This document shows, in pieces, positions 35,618 to 50,000 of a stretch of 64,000 nucleotides of DNA (its first letter is position 1; the number at the start of each line of letters is the position of its first letter). The stretch spans positions 3,727,856-3,791,855 of the forward strand of contig ML133365.1 in assembly GCA_003864495.1 (NCBI GenBank). Direction: 5' to 3'. This DNA is from Nemopilema nomurai (Eukaryota > Cnidaria > Scyphozoa > Rhizostomeae > Rhizostomatidae). The notes below the pieces were generated by a model. It did not search any database. It was not told the DNA's origin and worked only from the letters and a program-made list of their open reading frames with translations. The translations under genes were made by a program, and so were the position numbers.

Positions 35618-37984
35618 ACTGACCAAGCGGAGCCACCTGGCTCTTTACACCAATCAGAGGACGCAGAGCTGTTGCATCATTTGCTGACTGAAACCAAGCC
35701 TCTTTTCTGTTGATCCGATTTTAAAGGGTGTTTCTTAGTCTCCTAAGAATTAGTTGCATGGTTTGTCCTTAGTGAGAAAAGGCTTTGTAGCAGTGATGGC
35801 GCTAGAGGGGGCAAAAGGGGTAGTAGCCTACGTTGGAGCTGTTTAACCCTCCCGTCGTTAGATGTCAATACTATCCGATGGTGAACTCCCTCTGTTGGAG
35901 AAGTCTTGGCGTCACGTGCTTGGCGTCACGTGATTGGCGTGACCCAAAATCAGCTCTTTTAACTTTTTGAAAACTTTTCCTTGTGGCTGTTTATTTTCTC
36001 TATATTCACAACCATTAGAAATATCCTAGAAACTTTTAAGATGTAAGATAGCGATTTTCAAGTTCGCTAATACCATTCATCATAAACGTATTTATTCACA
36101 CATAAAGTATTTTTGATGACATTTAGATGACAACGTGTTTGATGTAATTTATGGTATAAAGATGGTAAAATTGATTTAGGGATCGTAATTAAATGATTTA
36201 TATGATTCTAACTAATTTATATAACTCAAGAAGTTTCTGTAGATTTATATGTCGTATATTGGGGGATTTGAGTATAATTGTTTAGATTAAATATATGCAT
36301 ACATCGATTTAAAGTTTTCAAACTTTAGATTCTTTGATCCTGTTCTCCAAACATAGCAGAATCTAAGAAGGCTTTTTCAAGAGCCCCGACAAGAGCATAG
36401 AGACATTACCAATGAATAGCTTGCAGTTTACACTCAAAAGCATATGTGCCACTGTGGTTGAATGTGTGCCAAATATAAAACAGACATTAATAACTCGAAA
36501 TGTCCCTCACATGAGCTCAATGGGATGTTTGAATGTCAAGCATAAGGTTTTTAATATCTTTTGTATACTGCATCTCCATCTCATTCTCTTAGCTGTAGCT
36601 AAACATCGATTTCTTAATTTCTGAAGTAAATCAGCCTCTCCATTGCATTATAATAAATTCAACTTGTCGAGCATTTTTCTTAATTTGTAAAAAAGGGGTG
36701 GGCATGTGTGGAGTATTTTTTATGGAAATATTTTAGCCTTAACTACGGAGTTAAAAATGCTTTGCGAAATGATAAGAGATCTGATTATTGTGAATAGAGA
36801 CACAGTCAAAGAAGGATAAATAACTATTGCACCTCACCGTTTTATCTGCAGCAAAGACAGTCATACATTTATATACCTTAACTATGATTTTTGAGCCTGC
36901 TTACCCCAAACTAGGTTGGTCATGCATGGCGTGGTAAACATTTATGGCTCTATCCCTTTTGGTCCCCGGTGCAGGAAAAATGAGCCTTCATCCACTTTAC
37001 GGTATCTTTATTCCCACTCGTTGTGACTCATGTAAGGCACACACAAGCAATGACCACAAGAACTATGTTTGCTTTAGTATCATCAGCATTTGTTACCCTG
37101 GGTCAGAAATTCCCAAAGGTCGGTTTTGATGGTTGACCTCAGTTTCAATTTCCATCGCATGTTTCACTTATGGAATGTGTCAATCGGCTTTAACTGTCCC
37201 TACTAGTCTGCGTCAGAACATCAAAGAGCCAAGCTGGTCATCGACTCTGAGTTATTCATATTGATGGTAAGACCATGTCTTAACAGTCAATTGTGAGATT
37301 CATTCATTTTGTCGTTTTATTAAGTTAGAAACGGCAGTCTACTAACACAAACACGATCACAACAATGGCGGTCCGATTCAAAACGGATAAATGTACTTGG
37401 TTGAGGCACTTGGATGGAACAATATAAAAGAGTGAAACAAAACACAGCTTTGATGTGCCAAGACGTGTTCATGACCTTACTAACCCAAAAAATATTTTCG
37501 CACAATGAGCTACAGCAAATATGATTGCTTTGTTCTACAACAGCCTTTTGTTCTCATGGAAATTCTAGCACATATACTTTAGCTGGTGAAAGTAAACATT
37601 AGATTGCTTGTTTTATCAGCGTATTGTCATAAATGTCAAGTGGAATAAAGTTTCGGGAACACAATGTATCTTCACATACACCTATCTGGAGCTTTGATAC
37701 GAAGTTGTTGTCTATCGGTTAATCTTCGGTTCGCCAAGAGCCTATGATGTATGGTGAGGTAAGAGAACAATCTAGAGAACAATCATTTCCATATAGAAAG
37801 AGCAAAGAAACAGTTTCAAATGACTTCAGCAATACCTGCTAAAAGCGTCAAAAAAATTTCTTGGTGTTTACTCTTGAGGGAAATCGTTGTATAGTTTACA
37901 CTCAGCCAGATAATTTGCAAGTACCTCTGAGCTATAAGATAGATGAGTTGTGACATTGATGTGATACGTTTTCTTTCCACAGCA
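35618..37984. other. Intergenic region between the coiled-coil gene and gene B
   Basis: No exon found. It contains the CACGTG repeat at 35906-35944, an AATAAA at 36652-36657 that could serve the upstream gene only if its 3' UTR is about 1 kb, and presumably the gene B promoter. Confidence 0.45.
35906..35944. repeat. Tandem 14-bp units each bearing a CACGTG E-box
   Basis: ttggcgtcacgtgc (35906-35919) is followed by ttggcgtcacgtga (35920-35933) and a partial ttggcgtgacc (35934-35944). Two perfect CACGTG palindromes lie 14 bp apart. This could be a bHLH/bZIP site cluster, or a small tandem repeat without function. Confidence 0.7.
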
Positions 37985-38072
37985 ATGATACATATTGAAG
38001 TCAGGATGATCAATTTTGCAGTTGCCGTTCTTATCTGCCTCCAAATGTTTATTCGTCGGACGGATTCAACAG
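37985..38072 (+). CDS. VWDE-like: Gene B signal-peptide exon
   Basis: From ATG 37985 (or the in-frame ATG at 38006), 'MINFAVAVLICLQMF' supplies the hydrophobic core. The exon ends ACA G|GTGAGT, phase 1, and joins GC at 39215 to give Gly-Cys, the start of CUB1. The second ATG gives the more typical signal peptide. Confidence 0.78.
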
Positions 38073-41000
38073 GTGAGTGAGAAACGGGACGAACTTTTCT
38101 ACAAATCAATTTTTACAAATCACAGCCAAGGCTAGACACGAAAGTATCTATCTATCTATTGGTATCATACATAAAGTACAATAGGTTTTGAGTTCATAGA
38201 ACTAACAGAGTAGCGTACTAGGTACGCCATATGCAACATTTACCTAGACTTCGGTTGAGAGCGGATACTGTTGCAAAAGGAAAGGTTGGTATGTACCCAT
38301 TTAACAGTGAGTAGTAGCCAATATCAAAATACCTTTTAGTGAGTAGGTAAGTAAGTAGCAAATAGAAATACCCTTTCCATTTTCCAATGGATTCTCTTAT
38401 TGAAGGCTGTCAAAGATAAAGTTGCCTACCAAATAACAAATGAATTGAGTCTTACACTGGGGTACATGAATATTTTCTTGAGTAGAAATCATGTTTGACA
38501 AAAGTCGGAAGGCCACTAAAATTATTTTCTCATCGGCTTAGGTGTTATATTTCAACAAGATCATTAATTATTTTGCGTTTAGTGGAGCAAGATTCAAGCA
38601 AAAATCAATAAATGTTCAAGTTTGTTATTATGCATGTAATGACACAGGGCTACATGCTTCAATACTTCAGTAAAAGTTTGAGTCAGGAATGTCATTACCA
38701 AAGACATAATACTGCTATTACGAATTACAGGAGCTTATCATCGTTTCATAATTACTGCGAGTTGAACGGCCCTTGAAGGCTTCGCTTCGCTACTCATTGC
38801 AAAACATCGAAATGCTAGAAGTTTCCCTAAAGTTCATTTTTAGGCAAAAGATCTAAAACTAGCCGTTTCTGCTAATAGAAATGTGCAGTGATGTCATCTT
38901 GCATAAATGGCTTAAGTCAGTCTTGCAGTTGAGCAATTTGAATTACTTTCTTCGAATATCAATTTCAGGAGTTTAACTATTAGCCTCTTTTTTAACAGGC
39001 ACTGAACATAATAGTTGTCTCTTGTCACTATGATGATGTAAACAAAATTGGAGGGCCTAACAGAGTATTAAATTGTATGCCTTAGCTTGAGATTCTGTCT
39101 CGCTTTTCTCGTTTTTATAGCTGTCTAAATTGAAAAGTAGAGGGCATGCCGTAATTAACATATCTACCTCTCTCAAAACAAAAGCTTTCACATTCATTCT
39201 CATTTTCATCTTAGGCTGTGTCTTTTCCTTCAATTCCGCTCAAGGAAACTTCTCATCTCCTGGCTTCCCGTCAAAGATTCTCACAAACAAACAATGCGCA
39301 TACTCAATCACAACATCTCCTGGTAGCACGATCCAACTCAACTTTCTTTATTTTGACTTGGGTCAGTTAGGTTGTAGCTATGCTGAGTTCAAGGTATATG
39401 AAGGAACCAATTCTTCTGGTACGCTGGCCCTCACCAAGTGTGGAGGATCGAGTGACCCATACATCTCCATAGGCAACCATCTGTTTATAACGTTCAAGGC
39501 TATTTACATGACTACACCAGGATTTCAAGTGCAGTATGCTATGCGTCAAGGCAAGTATATTGACAGAGAAAACTTTCAGAATATTTCTTTTAAAAATGGT
39601 ATTTCTCTAAAATTTCGCAAAATATACATAAGGGAACCTATAGCTTTCATACATAGCCGACAACATCATAAAACTCTGTTTCCTACCATGGAAGACATAA
39701 TTCAGTGTACAAGCTCCAAGATAGCCCAAGAGCTTTTTTGAAGGAATATAAAGGCCAGACCGTGAACCAGAAATCGTCTTTGAAATTTTGTGTCATGCAA
39801 AGACACATGACAACCATGACCATCCGCGAATGAAAGGAATCACAAAATATCCAAGAAAAGGTGCATATACTTGTGGCGTACAGAGACATGCACAGAAGGA
39901 ATAGCGGCATCTGTCTTTGATATTTTGCATTCATTTATATTCTGCGATATTCAATACAAAAGGTCCTTCTCATATTATTTTTGTTAATCAAATATTAAAG
40001 TATTTTACTCATTGCATAAGTTACTTTATGATAAATGTTTTGGAGTGTGATTTGCAATTAGCATCTCTTTTCAGGCTGCAACATGATTTTAGAGAATAGT
40101 GAAGGCACATTTATTTCACCAAGGTTTCCATCGAATTACCCAAATAGCATCAGCTGTTCTTACAAGATAACAGGACCTCCTGCTTCAAGGATTTACCTTA
40201 TATTCTCAAAATTAAGGATCGAACCCAGCTCTTCATGCACAAAGGATAGACTCACTGTCCATGAAGGGAGCGACACAAAAGCACCCATATCGGCGGTGAA
40301 ATGTGGCACAAACACAACGCAATATCTTTCTACTGGAAATAGCTTGTTTCTCCAATTCACGACGGACTCTTCAGAGACAGAGGAAGGCTTTAGGATATTC
40401 TATGGTTTTGGTCCAAGTGGTAAGATTTCTGTTCTTTATGTCATTTGCTGTTGCCGAAGTAACTTGTATCCTTTTGACAAAAACTGTTGAAAAAATTATT
40501 AGATCATTTCAAAAAGTTTGATGAAGGTCTTTCTGACAGAGAGATTTTGTGCATTTTTCATAGCAAATCACCATCACTGTGTAAGTCGAGGAGTCTGTCT
40601 TATAAGGACCAACTTTCCAATAACACAAAGTCACTTAATGCAAAATTCTTAAGCACAAGACTCTTAATGACAAACGGTGCCTTTTGACCAATTGATTTCA
40701 TCTGCAGGCTGCGATAGGATCTTCACTGGTGCTTCGGGGAACATCAGTTCTCCGATGTTTCCGTCTACATATCCAAACAATGTCCGATGTACTTATAAAA
40801 TCACTGTACCAGAGGACCACCTCATTCAACTTACTTTCCGAAGCTTTCAATTACCGGGCTATGGTGACACTGACAGATTAAATATATTCGAGGGAGAAGA
40901 CGAATCTGGGCTGCTCACAGACTCAAGAACGTGGACAATAAACTACCCCTACGTTTCAACTGGCAACAAACTTTTCTTGGTTTTCCAGACCGATTCCATT

Positions 41001-44000
41001 GGCACCAGCAAGGGATTCGATATTCAATATGCATCAAGAAAAGGTTTCTTTACTTTTAATCCTTGTTATGATTATCTGAGACTAATTCAAGTGAATGCAG
41101 GATTATCAAGATTAAAATTGAAGAATGAACCTTTAAACCTTTTCCATCAAACGTTTTAAGATTGATGCTATCCATAATTAAAGGTAGAGAAAATTAATGA
41201 TATGATATCTATGAATGATATCATTCAAAAAGTGAGACGGCTAGTTTTGTCCCATATGAAAACACAATGGTTTATCTAGATCAATACAAACCCGCTTTGA
41301 TGAATTGTGCTGTTACCCGAAGAATCATCATAGCATTATGATTCATTTTTACCAAAACGTTCACCAATAAATAAGTTTTGTTTATGAATTCTGCGAAATG
41401 AAACCGTCAGCTACCCCAACGGTCTTTGGTTTACATTATTATCTCAAAAGCTTGTACTAGCTTGATTCAAAATGAATTTATAACAATTAAAGCAGCTTAC
41501 CAACTGTCATTCCTACGAACCAGCTTCAATTCAAGAATTTTTGGATTACACGACAATCAATCAATCAGACTTTCAACGCATGTCTTTGCATAGTTTACAA
41601 ATTTAAAGAAAATCTCCAATTTCTAAACTTGAAGGCATTTCTCACGAAGTTGATGTTCAGCAGGAATAGCGTCTTTTTTTATTTAAAGTTAGGCATCGAA
41701 AATCGGCATTTTTGAAATTGCACCACCCTTTAAATGGGATTAGCGACCAAACGATATAGAGCCATGCATCGACCGAGTATTTATCGAGAAAACATCTATT
41801 CGCCTCTTCATTCAGTTCTAACCCTTGCTTGGCCAGATTTTAGAGAATTTTGAATGGATAGTGAAAGCTTTTGATACAAAACTTTGTAATATCATATCAT
41901 GTCTATGCCATGATCAAATACAGAAGTTGAAATCTAAAAATCACTCTCTGCCTCATTAAATTTTTTCACAACTTACATGTGGGGTATCAACAGCTATTTC
42001 TGAATTAGATAGCACTAGCACATCTTCCGCTGCTTACTATAGAAGTATCCCGCGGCATATTTACCCTTTCGCGTGATATTGAATACATGTCCCTATACTT
42101 CATTAGAAGCTTGTTCTTGTTCACAGGCTGCAACATTCACATGTCATCAGTGAATGGGATTTTAACATCACCTTTGTATCCATACCAGTACCAAAATGGC
42201 ACGAGCTGCAACTATACTATCACTGTTGCAGCAGGGAAACGTGTCCATTTATATTTCCAGAAGTTTGAGCTGGAAGACGAGGAATCCTGTGCCTACGATT
42301 ATCTTAAAATATTCGAAGGCTCAAGCTCAAATGGAACATTGGCAGAGACACTATGTGGAACATTAACTAACAAGCAGTTCATATCTGCCAGTAATCAAGT
42401 CTTCCTGCAATTTAAGACGAACAACAGAATTTCTAAAACAGGATTTTTGGCAAACTATTACACAACGCAGCTAAGTATGTGCCATTTTATGTAATAATTC
42501 ATAGAAAGTTTACAAAACTGCTTTCAAGCATAGTTCTAATGGTTCAATATTAATCAATTGATTTGCAATGTTATTTTGTTGCTTAACAACTAAATGGTGC
42601 ATTTCGCGCTTCAAATGGATTCTGTGACACTATTCCAAGCATCTGCCTCTGGTTCTGCCCCATTGAGACCAAGTCGTTTGACCAAGGTATCATTGGAGCT
42701 AGCTACAGCAAAATACAGTTTTTGAAGTATCATTAACAATAAGGCCAAGAAAATAGTAACTCGCATAGGTATAGTAACCAATTCACTTTAAGCTTGCTTT
42801 ATTTTATGTGTTTGTATGGCAGAAGTAGTAATCGCAGTACTTGTGACAGATTACAAGCACGCTTCAGAGATTTATTTTGGGTTAAAAGCAAAAAATTCTT
42901 ATGTCTGATTAGTATTCCAGAAGAAGTTGCAAAGGAGTAACAAGCTAGAATTTGTTGTTAAACTGTTGTCGATTTAAGTTCAAGCTTGATAACCTGGAAT
43001 TGCCTACACTTGTTGCAATCAGGAATTGTTTTAGTTTAGTTTTGCGAATCTTATTGGGAGTACTAAAATGTTCCTAAAAATTTTGAAATGAAATTTCAAA
43101 AAAAATAATTTTTTCATAATTATTTTTGAATATTCAGATTGATAAGTTTATCAAGCCACATATTGATTTAGAATTCCTGCATTTTACAGATTGCAATGGA
43201 TACTTTTCTGCAGTAAGCGGGACAATACAAAGCCAGAACTTCCCAAACAACTACCCAAACAATGCACAATGTACCTATCAGATCAGAGGAAGAAGTGGCA
43301 AGAAAATTCAGCTGATATTCTCCACGTTCCTTTTACAAAACAGCACTGGATGCAGATCTGATAGCTTTAAGGTTTATAAAGGTGCAGTGTCAGAAAGCTC
43401 GTTGGTAGATGCACGATGTGGAAGCAATGTGGCTGAGATAATGGTCGAAGCCTCTCAGTTATTCATTGTCTTTAATTCTGATATGAGCAAAGCTGATAAG
43501 GGGTTTCAAATTTTCTTCCAAGTTGGGGAGGATGGTAAGTTTAGCAGAAAATGTTTATGATTAAATTGTGTGATTTTTAGAGCCTAGCCGCCAACTTAAG
43601 TTAGAAAAAGAGAAGTTGCTTCTTCTTTGTTTCGGTAAGTTTGCTTTAATTCCATCTGGAGATTGCAATGCGGAAAGGCAAGTCAGAATGTTTTAACAAA
43701 TATGCACACAAAATATGCATTCTGCATATAATATTTTAGTAGCAATATATCAGTTTTCTACAATATGTGGTTTTTTATTACTTGCATAATTCAAAAAGCT
43801 CAAGCTTTGTCTGCAGGAACTATAAAGTAACATAGCATACTTCAAGTGACAAATTAGCTATATAAATAGGTACGCTTTAAGGTCAAAGAATTTCAAAACT
43901 AGTAAATATCTTCATCGCACGCTCCTTTTTGCAAAATTATTGGAAAAATAATAACTTTGCCGATTATTCTTAATCACCATTGAGTCACGTCGGTTTATCT

Positions 44001-47000
44001 ATTTTAAAAATTACGTAACCTACTTTTTATTCGCCAAAGCCAACCAACTTTATAGTGAATAGGTAGGTATCTTTTGACCTATAAGTGACAAAGCAGTCAT
44101 GCTAAAATGCACCACAGAAACAATTGGATTCATGTCCAGATTTACACTGATTATTTATCAAATATTTATCTGATTTTTAATTATCAAATAGGTTTTTTGG
44201 AACTTGGAAGTTGAACTAACGAAAGAGGCACTTTTGCCCAAAGAAACAACATTAATATTCTTACATAGGCCTACATTGAGCTTGCATAGAGTTACCCGAC
44301 GTGAATTGACCTCTACACCTATTTTTCTGTCAAAGGCATGTTCTTTGTGTCTGCATCTTTTCTCAGGCTGTGGTGGAGTATATAATGCCGAGAAAGGACT
44401 CATTGCATCACCATCTGTCTCAGGAAAATATCCCAATAACGCCAAATGTAGGTACAAAATCACTGGTCCAATTGGAAAAAGAATTAGTTTGCTCTTCTCG
44501 ACATTTGCGTTTCAATACCACGAACACTGCAAGTATGACAATGTTAAAGTCTACGATGGTCTATCTCCAAGCAATAGGACACTTTTGGCTACTAGATGCG
44601 GAAGTGACGTTGCACCAATACTCTCCATGTCGAATCAGGTGCTGCTTGAACTGAGTACAGATGGATCCGTAACAGGAACAGGATTCCAGATCTATTACTT
44701 TGTTGGAGACAAAGGTATAGCACTGTAATAAGGGGTAGTTAGCGTGCTATTCAGGGCACTTTTTATAGATTTTTGCGTGGTGGGGCATTTTTCTAAAGGG
44801 CCCACACTTATACACAACCAGAAATGACGTAGGAAACGACACAGAACTCTTCGGATTGGCGCTTCAGATTGTGATATATACTGAACTATTTTAGGGTTGA
44901 GACATTTGCCTCCAAGATATTAAGCAACCGTAACTCCTTGAATAAGCCCCGGGGGTGCAAAAAATGTTTTAGGGTGAGGGTTTCTTCGGGAGTGGGGGCT
45001 TCTTCGAGGGTGGGGTTATTTGTTGACAGCAAGAAACACTACCAGCACTGATGGCTATTGTGCTAAAAATGGGCTCAAAACACGAGAAATGACGGGAGAT
45101 ATTAATTTCAAGGTAATATCTCAGCCTGAGTATGGCTGAAAAATGCAAGGAAACACTAAGATTTTGGTAAAATGAGCAATGAATCAATTTACAAGGTGGA
45201 TAAATGAGAAATAAAGTGATGTAAAGATTGCTATCAACATCGATTGACCCCCAAATTTGTTATCAGCCTTTTGAAACACTGGCTACTTTTATCTCTAAGG
45301 GCCACCAAATGGCCGACATTTGGGACAAATGTAGCATTTTTCTCTTCAGTGGTGAGGGAACTTGTATGGCACTAGTAGGTGGGGCAATACTTTTGTTCAA
45401 AGGAGCGTTGAAATAGTGATGGTGGCGTAAAGTGATGTCACATGCCATCAGTAATAGATAAGCATGCACCCCTAACAAAGAAAAAGGTAAAAGGGCGTGA
45501 TTGTCCATGGCTAACAAATGAGATTAGATCCAAAATGAATGAGAGAGATTACTGGTTGAAGAAAGCAAGAAAGACAGGAAAAGAAAATGATTGGTCCACA
45601 TATCGTCGCTTACGAAATGCAGCAACTCGAATCATCAGATACAACAAGGCAACTTACACAAGATCTGTCTTTCAAGAAAACATTAACAGACCAAAGCAGT
45701 TTTGGGAGCAAATTAAAAAATGTTATCCAGCAAGATCCTCAAAAGATCTAAGCAGCAAGGTATTTGAAATAAATGGAGAAATTACTTCTGAAAAGAAAAC
45801 TATATCAAACGAATTCTGCATGTTTTTCGCGACGATTGGCAGAAAATTGCAAAATACTTTACCAGCAATAGTGAATCAAAGTTTGGAATATCACAAACAC
45901 TCAACATTGGATCATAGACAGAACCCAAAAAGGTACCTTTAATTTTAAAATGACAAACATCAAAGACATCAGAGACATTTTAAGAAACTAAAAAGAAAAA
46001 GGCTGCTGGTTGTGATGATATACCAACAACGTTGATGGTTGATGGGGCAAACGAGATAGCTGGTCCTCTCTCAAACTTGATTAATCGATGTCTTGAAATG
46101 GCAATCTTCCCCATGTGCTGAAAAATGCTCTAAAATTACACCAGTCTACAAGTCAGGAGAAAAGACGATCATGGATAACTATAGACCAATTTCTATACTC
46201 CCTGTTATTTCAAAAGTCTTTGAGCGGGTTGTGCAAAATCAGCTCTATGACTATCTTGAGGCTAATAATATGCTTTCGGAGAGACAGTTTGGTTTTCGAA
46301 AGCGATCATCTACTCAACATGCAGTTACATTTTTCTCAGATTCCATCAGAACCAATATGGACAGGGGCCTTATGACTGGAGCTGTATTTATTGACCTGCG
46401 AAAGGCTTTTGACACAGTGGACCATGAGAGACTCCTATCTAAACTTCTTAATTATGGTATTAAAAACAAGGAGCTTTGCTGGTTCGAGAGCTATCTGTTT
46501 GGTAGAACGCAAATTGTATCATATGATGGAGCCTTGTCAGAAAGTCAAGCTATTACCTGTGGAGTACCGCAGGGATCCATATTGGGTCCATTGCTTTTCA
46601 CCTTACTAATAAACGATATCGATGAAAATTTAAGCCAATGTGAAATGACCCTCTATGCTGATGATTCTGTTTTGTACGTTGCTGGTAAAAATTGTGATAT
46701 TATCGAAGAAAAGTTAAACAGTGATCTAAAACAGATTGCTTACTGGCTTCAGCAAAATAATCTCGTTATTAATCTTAAAAAGACCAAGACCGAGTGCGTC
46801 CTTTATGGTACACACCAGAGAACTTCGAAATCAAAACCTATGGAAATCAAGATCAATAACACAAAGATCACAGAATCTAAAGAATACGAGTATCTAGGAG
46901 TAAAGATGGACAAGAACCTGACATTTTCTGATCATTTCGAAAAAACAATAAAAAAAGCCACATCCAGAGTAAAGTTATTGTCGCGTATACGGCATAATAT

Positions 47001-50000
47001 AAGTCCTTACACAGCAGAAACAATTTACAAGGTAACAATTTTACCAATTCTGCTTTACTGTAACAATGTGTTCCTTTACATGGCACCATCAAAAAAGATG
47101 GTGTATGAGAACATTCAGAGACGGGCACTGAAAGTAATAAATGGCAACAGGGACAGTGTACAGCTGGAGAAAGTCAGTAGTCTACGAAACAAGATGTGTG
47201 CTCTGGAAGTTTTCAAAAGTTTGAATAGCGTATCGCCACACGCCTTTCGAAACTATTTCACTAGAGTAAAACACAGGCAGTGTACTCGTGCCAATGCAAA
47301 AAATATTGTTTTGCCCAAAGTACAATCAGAAGCAGGCAAGAAGGCCTTTTACTTTCAAGGAGCAAAGATTTTTAATAAACTAACAGACGAAATGAAGTGT
47401 GAAACTTCAATTCTAAGATTTAAGACTTTTTGTAAAAATTTTAACTTCGACTTTTAAGATTTCATTTTCATCATGTATTTAATTTTTATTTCGGTAATCC
47501 ATGTATATTTTAGACAGGTCCTTTAATGATAACAGCACGTTGTTGCTGACCAAAGTTAACCTGTATAAATATGATATTATTATTATATTATTATTATTAT
47601 TTTACTTGTTCACAGGATGCAGTAAAAGTGTCAAGGCCTCCACTGGTACAATTCTCTCACCTTTTTCCCCTAACCCATACCCTAACAACGCGTTTTGCAC
47701 ATACCTCATTGAGGTACTCGAAAACAAGAGAATCGAGCTGACCTTTCAGTCGTTCATGCTGCAGCCCTGCTGTTCCCCTACCAGTTGTGACACTCTTCGA
47801 GTATTTGACGGTGGTGACTCGTCCAAACCGTTGCTCAAGAGCATGTGTGGAACACAGCACAGTCGTATTCAATCATCAAGTAACCAGCTCTTTATAGAGT
47901 TCAAATCCGATGGCAGCATACCAAACTATGGATTCAAAGCAAACTTTATTTCCAAAGAACCAGGTGAAAGCTTGTTATTCAGTTTGTTGTCCATAATTGC
48001 AAGCTTTTTCTAGAGAAATGCCTTAAGCTTTATTTAATTGTGCTCTGTATTTTGGAAAAAATAATTTTGTATCTGAACGAAACCTCTCTAACTGCAAAGT
48101 TGATAATGTCCTTTCGAACAATGCATAATGACATGAGCTACCATGAAATCTAAAATTTTACATCTATGAATATAGAAATCTTCTACTTTTCAATCAATGA
48201 ACTCCATGTTGTATCTCCTATTGATTAGGCTTTTGCCAGAAGTATCGACCATGCAGAAACAACGGCACTTGTATTGAAGCATCCGATGGAAGCTACCGGT
48301 GTCAATGCCTCTCAAGATTCACCGGAGTAAACTGTACCACCAGTTTTGTGCCATGCTCTTCAAACCCATGCGTGAATGGAGGTATCTGTAAGGACGTGTA
48401 CGAGGAAGTCTCTGCAACGTTCGAGTGCATTTGTCTTGAAGGATTCACTGGAAATAGGTGCCAAACTCGATTTGGTACGTCTAAGCCACTTTAGTTACTA
48501 TATGTTTAGTTTGGATTTCATTTTCTATTAATTTAGAAATGTGATTTGATTAAGCTTACTGCAGACATTAGCGAATTGAAAAAATTAAGTTTAGCAAGAT
48601 ACATATTGAATATTTTCATTGGTGACTAGAATCAGCGCTGAAACTAAGTGTCAAAGATGGTGGCATGAGACGAGAGGTCAATCATAAAGAAGTTGTCACT
48701 TAATCCCGGAAATATTCATATTGTAGAAATGAATAAGCAGAATAGTAAAAGATAATTACACTTTCCAAAGCAAATCTACCGGCTAAAACTTTTTCTTCAA
48801 TTTGAAGATGAGTGCCTTGGCTATCACACAGACTCTCGTTGGCAAAGGAGTGTAGGGAACAAGGAGAAACCGGACGATTCAGCACCGTACTGTGACCGGT
48901 CACTCACGAGCGGATGGTACCGATTTACGAGCAAGGCTGGACCAGATATGCCAACCTCGTGCCCATCTGCTCCATCGTGTGGTGAGATTGTTTTTTATGA
49001 AACGAACTCATATTGGGCAACAATTTATTGCAAATTCAGCTAACTTGATGAGACTTTAATCGATAGATTGTCTCAATAGAATTTTGTACATGACTTTGCT
49101 GTACTGGTACTAAGATATGCAGCGCAGACCAAAAATGGGCACATGATCACTCGTATTTCATGCTTTGGAAGTGGCAGTTTAGGGTCCTGCATTTAAGGGA
49201 CACTTTCGTTTGGTCTTCAAAACACGGAAGGTTTTCAAAGTACCATGGCCCTGCTCTGGGTCTCCTGGCTCCTCTGCACTGGGTCCATTTCATAATGGTA
49301 TAACTTAATCATGATTGCATCACAGGAACAAGCCAGTCTGTTTGGGCAAATGGAACATTACCAAGAAATGTTGGAGATTACGCAACATTGCAAGTCTGTG
49401 TTCGCAATGATGCTATCTGCTGCTTCAAATCATGGAGCATCAAAGTAAAAAGGTGCATGAGAAATGGAACCACTTTCAACATCTACCAACTAACAAAACC
49501 ACCATCTTGTCCAATGGTTTACTGTGCTGGTTCGTTGATGCGTTTTTCTTTTTTTTGCACAAGAATTCATCTTGCACCTTCGAAACTAAAAAAATGATAC
49601 ACCCATTCCTAAGCAGGCTTGCTCACAACCAACGGCAGTAAGACCTCGATTAAATTCAATTCGTACAAATTGAATTCAATAAGTTTTGTATTGCCATACA
49701 TGAACTCCGTACGGAACAGCAAAACCAAAGCAAGTGCCTTTTCGACCGAAAGTCTCTAGAGTATGCAAAAGATAAATACTGTCAAATTGCTGATTGGCTA
49801 TGTTCCGACCAATGAACGTCTATGAGAACAGGCTGTTTTTATTGTCTCCTCCAACCTTTGCGTAGTGCGTGCTATACACTGAGCTCCTGATTCGTGCATA
49901 ACACTTCCGTTGGGTAGAAACACAATCGCTATGAATAGAAGGGAGTGATCTTTGCATCGTAGACAACATAAGGACTAATGCTTATAAATCTGGATTATTG

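Noticed and set aside
37816..38109. 97-codon minus-strand ORF over the gene B signal exon
   Set aside because: Antisense shadow. The plus-strand signal exon has phase and context support.
39130..39741. 203-codon plus-strand ORF starting upstream of gene B CUB1, with a hydrophobic stretch that looks like a signal peptide
   Set aside because: A TTTTCATCTTAG acceptor at 39214 and the phase-1 signal exon at 37985-38072 give a better model that matches every other CUB exon. The ORF also runs past the CUB1 donor.
45442..45942. 166-codon ORF considered as a host gene
   Set aside because: It matches the LINE linker between endonuclease and reverse transcriptase and is contiguous with the RT frame.
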